Origin: an uncultured Altererythrobacter sp.
Lineage (GTDB): Bacteria > Pseudomonadota > Alphaproteobacteria > Sphingomonadales > Sphingomonadaceae
Reading direction: 5' to 3'
Assembly: GCA_938009055.1 (NCBI GenBank)
Contig: CALLIO010000289.1
Span: 1-5,432 of the forward strand
Length of the DNA: 5,432 bases
How positions within the stretch are numbered: position 1 is the first letter of the stretch; every line of letters begins with the position of its first letter. A program made the translations under genes and the position numbers. Under the pieces are notes generated by a model. That model had not been told where the DNA came from and did no database searches. It saw only the letters and a program-made list of their open reading frames with translations. Of this stretch, positions 4,554 to 5,432 are shown one piece after another.

Positions 4554-5432
4554 CTATTGGCTCCATTTGCGCCCGTCTCCGCCTTGCGGGCGAGCGACAT
4601 TGTCATTGGGGGTTACAATTTCAGCTTCGGGGAAAGCGCTCTTTGCCGCCTTCATCAAAGGATGCCGCTCAAGCTCTGCGGCAAGATCAGCCGCTTCTTT
4701 CTCGCGCTGTTCGCGAAGTGATGGCGCGCCGTCACTCATGCCGCGCTCTACTTGCCAGCGTTTTCCAGTGTGTTTGAACAATGCATCGCGCAATTCAGCT
4801 GCCGGGTCCTCGCCCATCCCGTCTGCAAGCGAATAGGTGAGCTTTTCAGGCCCAAGCTCGATCACGCGCACCCAATCATGCATCAATTGAGCGACACGCA
4901 ATTGCCCACTTTCCTCAATTGCTTGCACCAGACCCGCCCAATTAGGCGCAGCAGCAGAGCCATTTGCGGTTTCGCCAGCAGCAGCAGGGGCTGGTTCGGA
5001 TGCGGTGACTGGTGTTTTGCTCGCCAATTCCTCGAGCTTTTTGGAGAGCTTTTCAGGATCAGGCAGATTGCTTGCATGCATCACGCGCAGAAGCGCCATT
5101 TGTGCAGCGATCAACTGGTCAGGCGCTTGGCGAACCTCGTCATGCCCTTTGAGCAGCAATTGCCACAAGCGGTGGAGCTGTCCGGGATTGAGCCGCGTGG
5201 CGAGGTCTTTGAGTGCAGCGCGCTCATCTTCGGTCGCAGCATCCGGCTCGCCGCCCGAAACCTGCGCCACGGTGATCGCATGCGTCAGCTCCATCAGGGA
5301 ATGGATCAGCGCAAGCGGCTCCACACCCAGCGCATATTGATCGTCAACAGCAGCAAGCAACGCCTTTGCATCACCCGACAACATAGTTGTGTAGAGTTCA
5401 CGCCGCGCGCTTTTGTCCGCCAGCCCCAGCAT
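4554..5432 (-). CDS. dnaX: DNA polymerase III subunit gamma/tau, C-terminal part (5' end outside window)
   Basis: The clamp-loader ATPase subunit of the replicative polymerase; tau also bridges to the polymerase core and helicase. Only the last 292 residues lie in the window. The frame is open to the edge, and the Met at the edge (MLGLADKSARRELY) is internal, since DnaX is much longer and its ATPase domain is missing here. Fragment residues 1-135 are the helical clamp-loader domain III (MLGLAD, then YALGVEPLALIHSLMELTHAI, then QAPDQLIAAQMALLRVMHA). Residues about 140-165 are an Ala/Pro-rich linker. Residues about 166-272 match the alphaproteobacterial gamma/tau C-terminal domain (LMHDWVRVIELGPEKLTYSL ... 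ELERHPLMKAAKSAFPEAEI, the DUF3646 type). The stop TAG is at 4554-4556, one base before the ybaB start. No obvious A-run frameshift site was seen in the visible part. Confidence 0.95.
   Translation of the reverse strand: MLGLADKSARRELYTTMLSGDAKALLAAVDDQYALGVEPLALIHSLMELTHAITVAQVSGGEPDAATEDERAALKDLATRLNPGQLHRLWQLLLKGHDEVRQAPDQLIAAQMALLRVMHASNLPDPEKLSKKLEELASKTPVTASEPAPAAAGETANGSAAAPNWAGLVQAIEESGQLRVAQLMHDWVRVIELGPEKLTYSLADGMGEDPAAELRDALFKHTGKRWQVERGMSDGAPSLREQREKEAADLAAELERHPLMKAAKSAFPEAEIVTPNDNVARPQGGDGRKWSQ
4561..4564 (-). promoter_or_regulatory. Ribosome binding site deciding the ybaB start
   Basis: GGAG on the minus strand lies inside the last codons of dnaX, eight bases before the ATG at 4550-4552. 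It supports the shorter 113-residue YbaB and translational coupling with dnaX. Confidence 0.65.

Noticed and set aside
4553..4606. N-terminal extension of YbaB to an ATG at 4604-4606
   Set aside because: It overlaps the end of dnaX, adds residues unlike the family and lacks the GGAG that serves the start at 4552.
3866..4777. Open plus-strand frame of about 300 codons running opposite lon, ybaB and dnaX
   Set aside because: It crosses three well-supported genes and two gene borders on the other strand, and its translation shows no recognisable domain. It is a shadow frame.

Overview
This window looks like a conserved housekeeping stretch of an alphaproteobacterial chromosome. Moderately GC-rich coding DNA, the alphaproteobacterial form of the DnaX C-terminus, and the protein flavour of Lon, HU and RlmB suggest Sphingomonadales, perhaps the Erythrobacter/Altererythrobacter group. 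That placement is inferred from protein style, not from a search. I see no transposase, phage gene, CRISPR array, toxin-antitoxin pair or other accessory element.

Layout from left to right: a tRNA-Tyr(GUA) gene on the minus strand (24-109); a divergently oriented SpoU-family 23S rRNA 2'-O-methyltransferase, rlmB, on the plus strand (start most likely 248, stop 1048); a hairpin terminator (1086-1118) between convergent genes; then four minus-strand genes that read right to left. These four are the 3' part of dnaX (enters at the right edge, stop at 4554), ybaB (4552-4211), lon (4084-1691) and an HU-type hup gene (1420-1148). The dnaX stop and the ybaB start are one base apart, so those two are almost certainly co-transcribed. 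lon is preceded by 126 bp holding a heat-shock (RpoH)-like promoter candidate. hup is separated from lon by 270 bp without a gene but rich in inverted repeats, so it probably has its own promoter and leader.

Functionally the cluster joins replication (DnaX clamp loader), nucleoid organisation (YbaB and HU), protein quality control (Lon) and translation (tRNA-Tyr, RlmB). lon next to hup is a widespread bacterial arrangement, as is dnaX next to ybaB. recR, which often follows ybaB, is absent here, and lon takes its place.

No undescribed multi-gene system is supported. The observations worth a second look are non-coding: the sequence flanking tRNA-Tyr extends the acceptor stem by pairing the leader with the CCA tail and trailer; a terminator-like hairpin with a U-tract lies just upstream of the hup ribosome binding site; three further inverted repeats occupy the lon-hup gap; and an RpoH-like promoter lies before lon.
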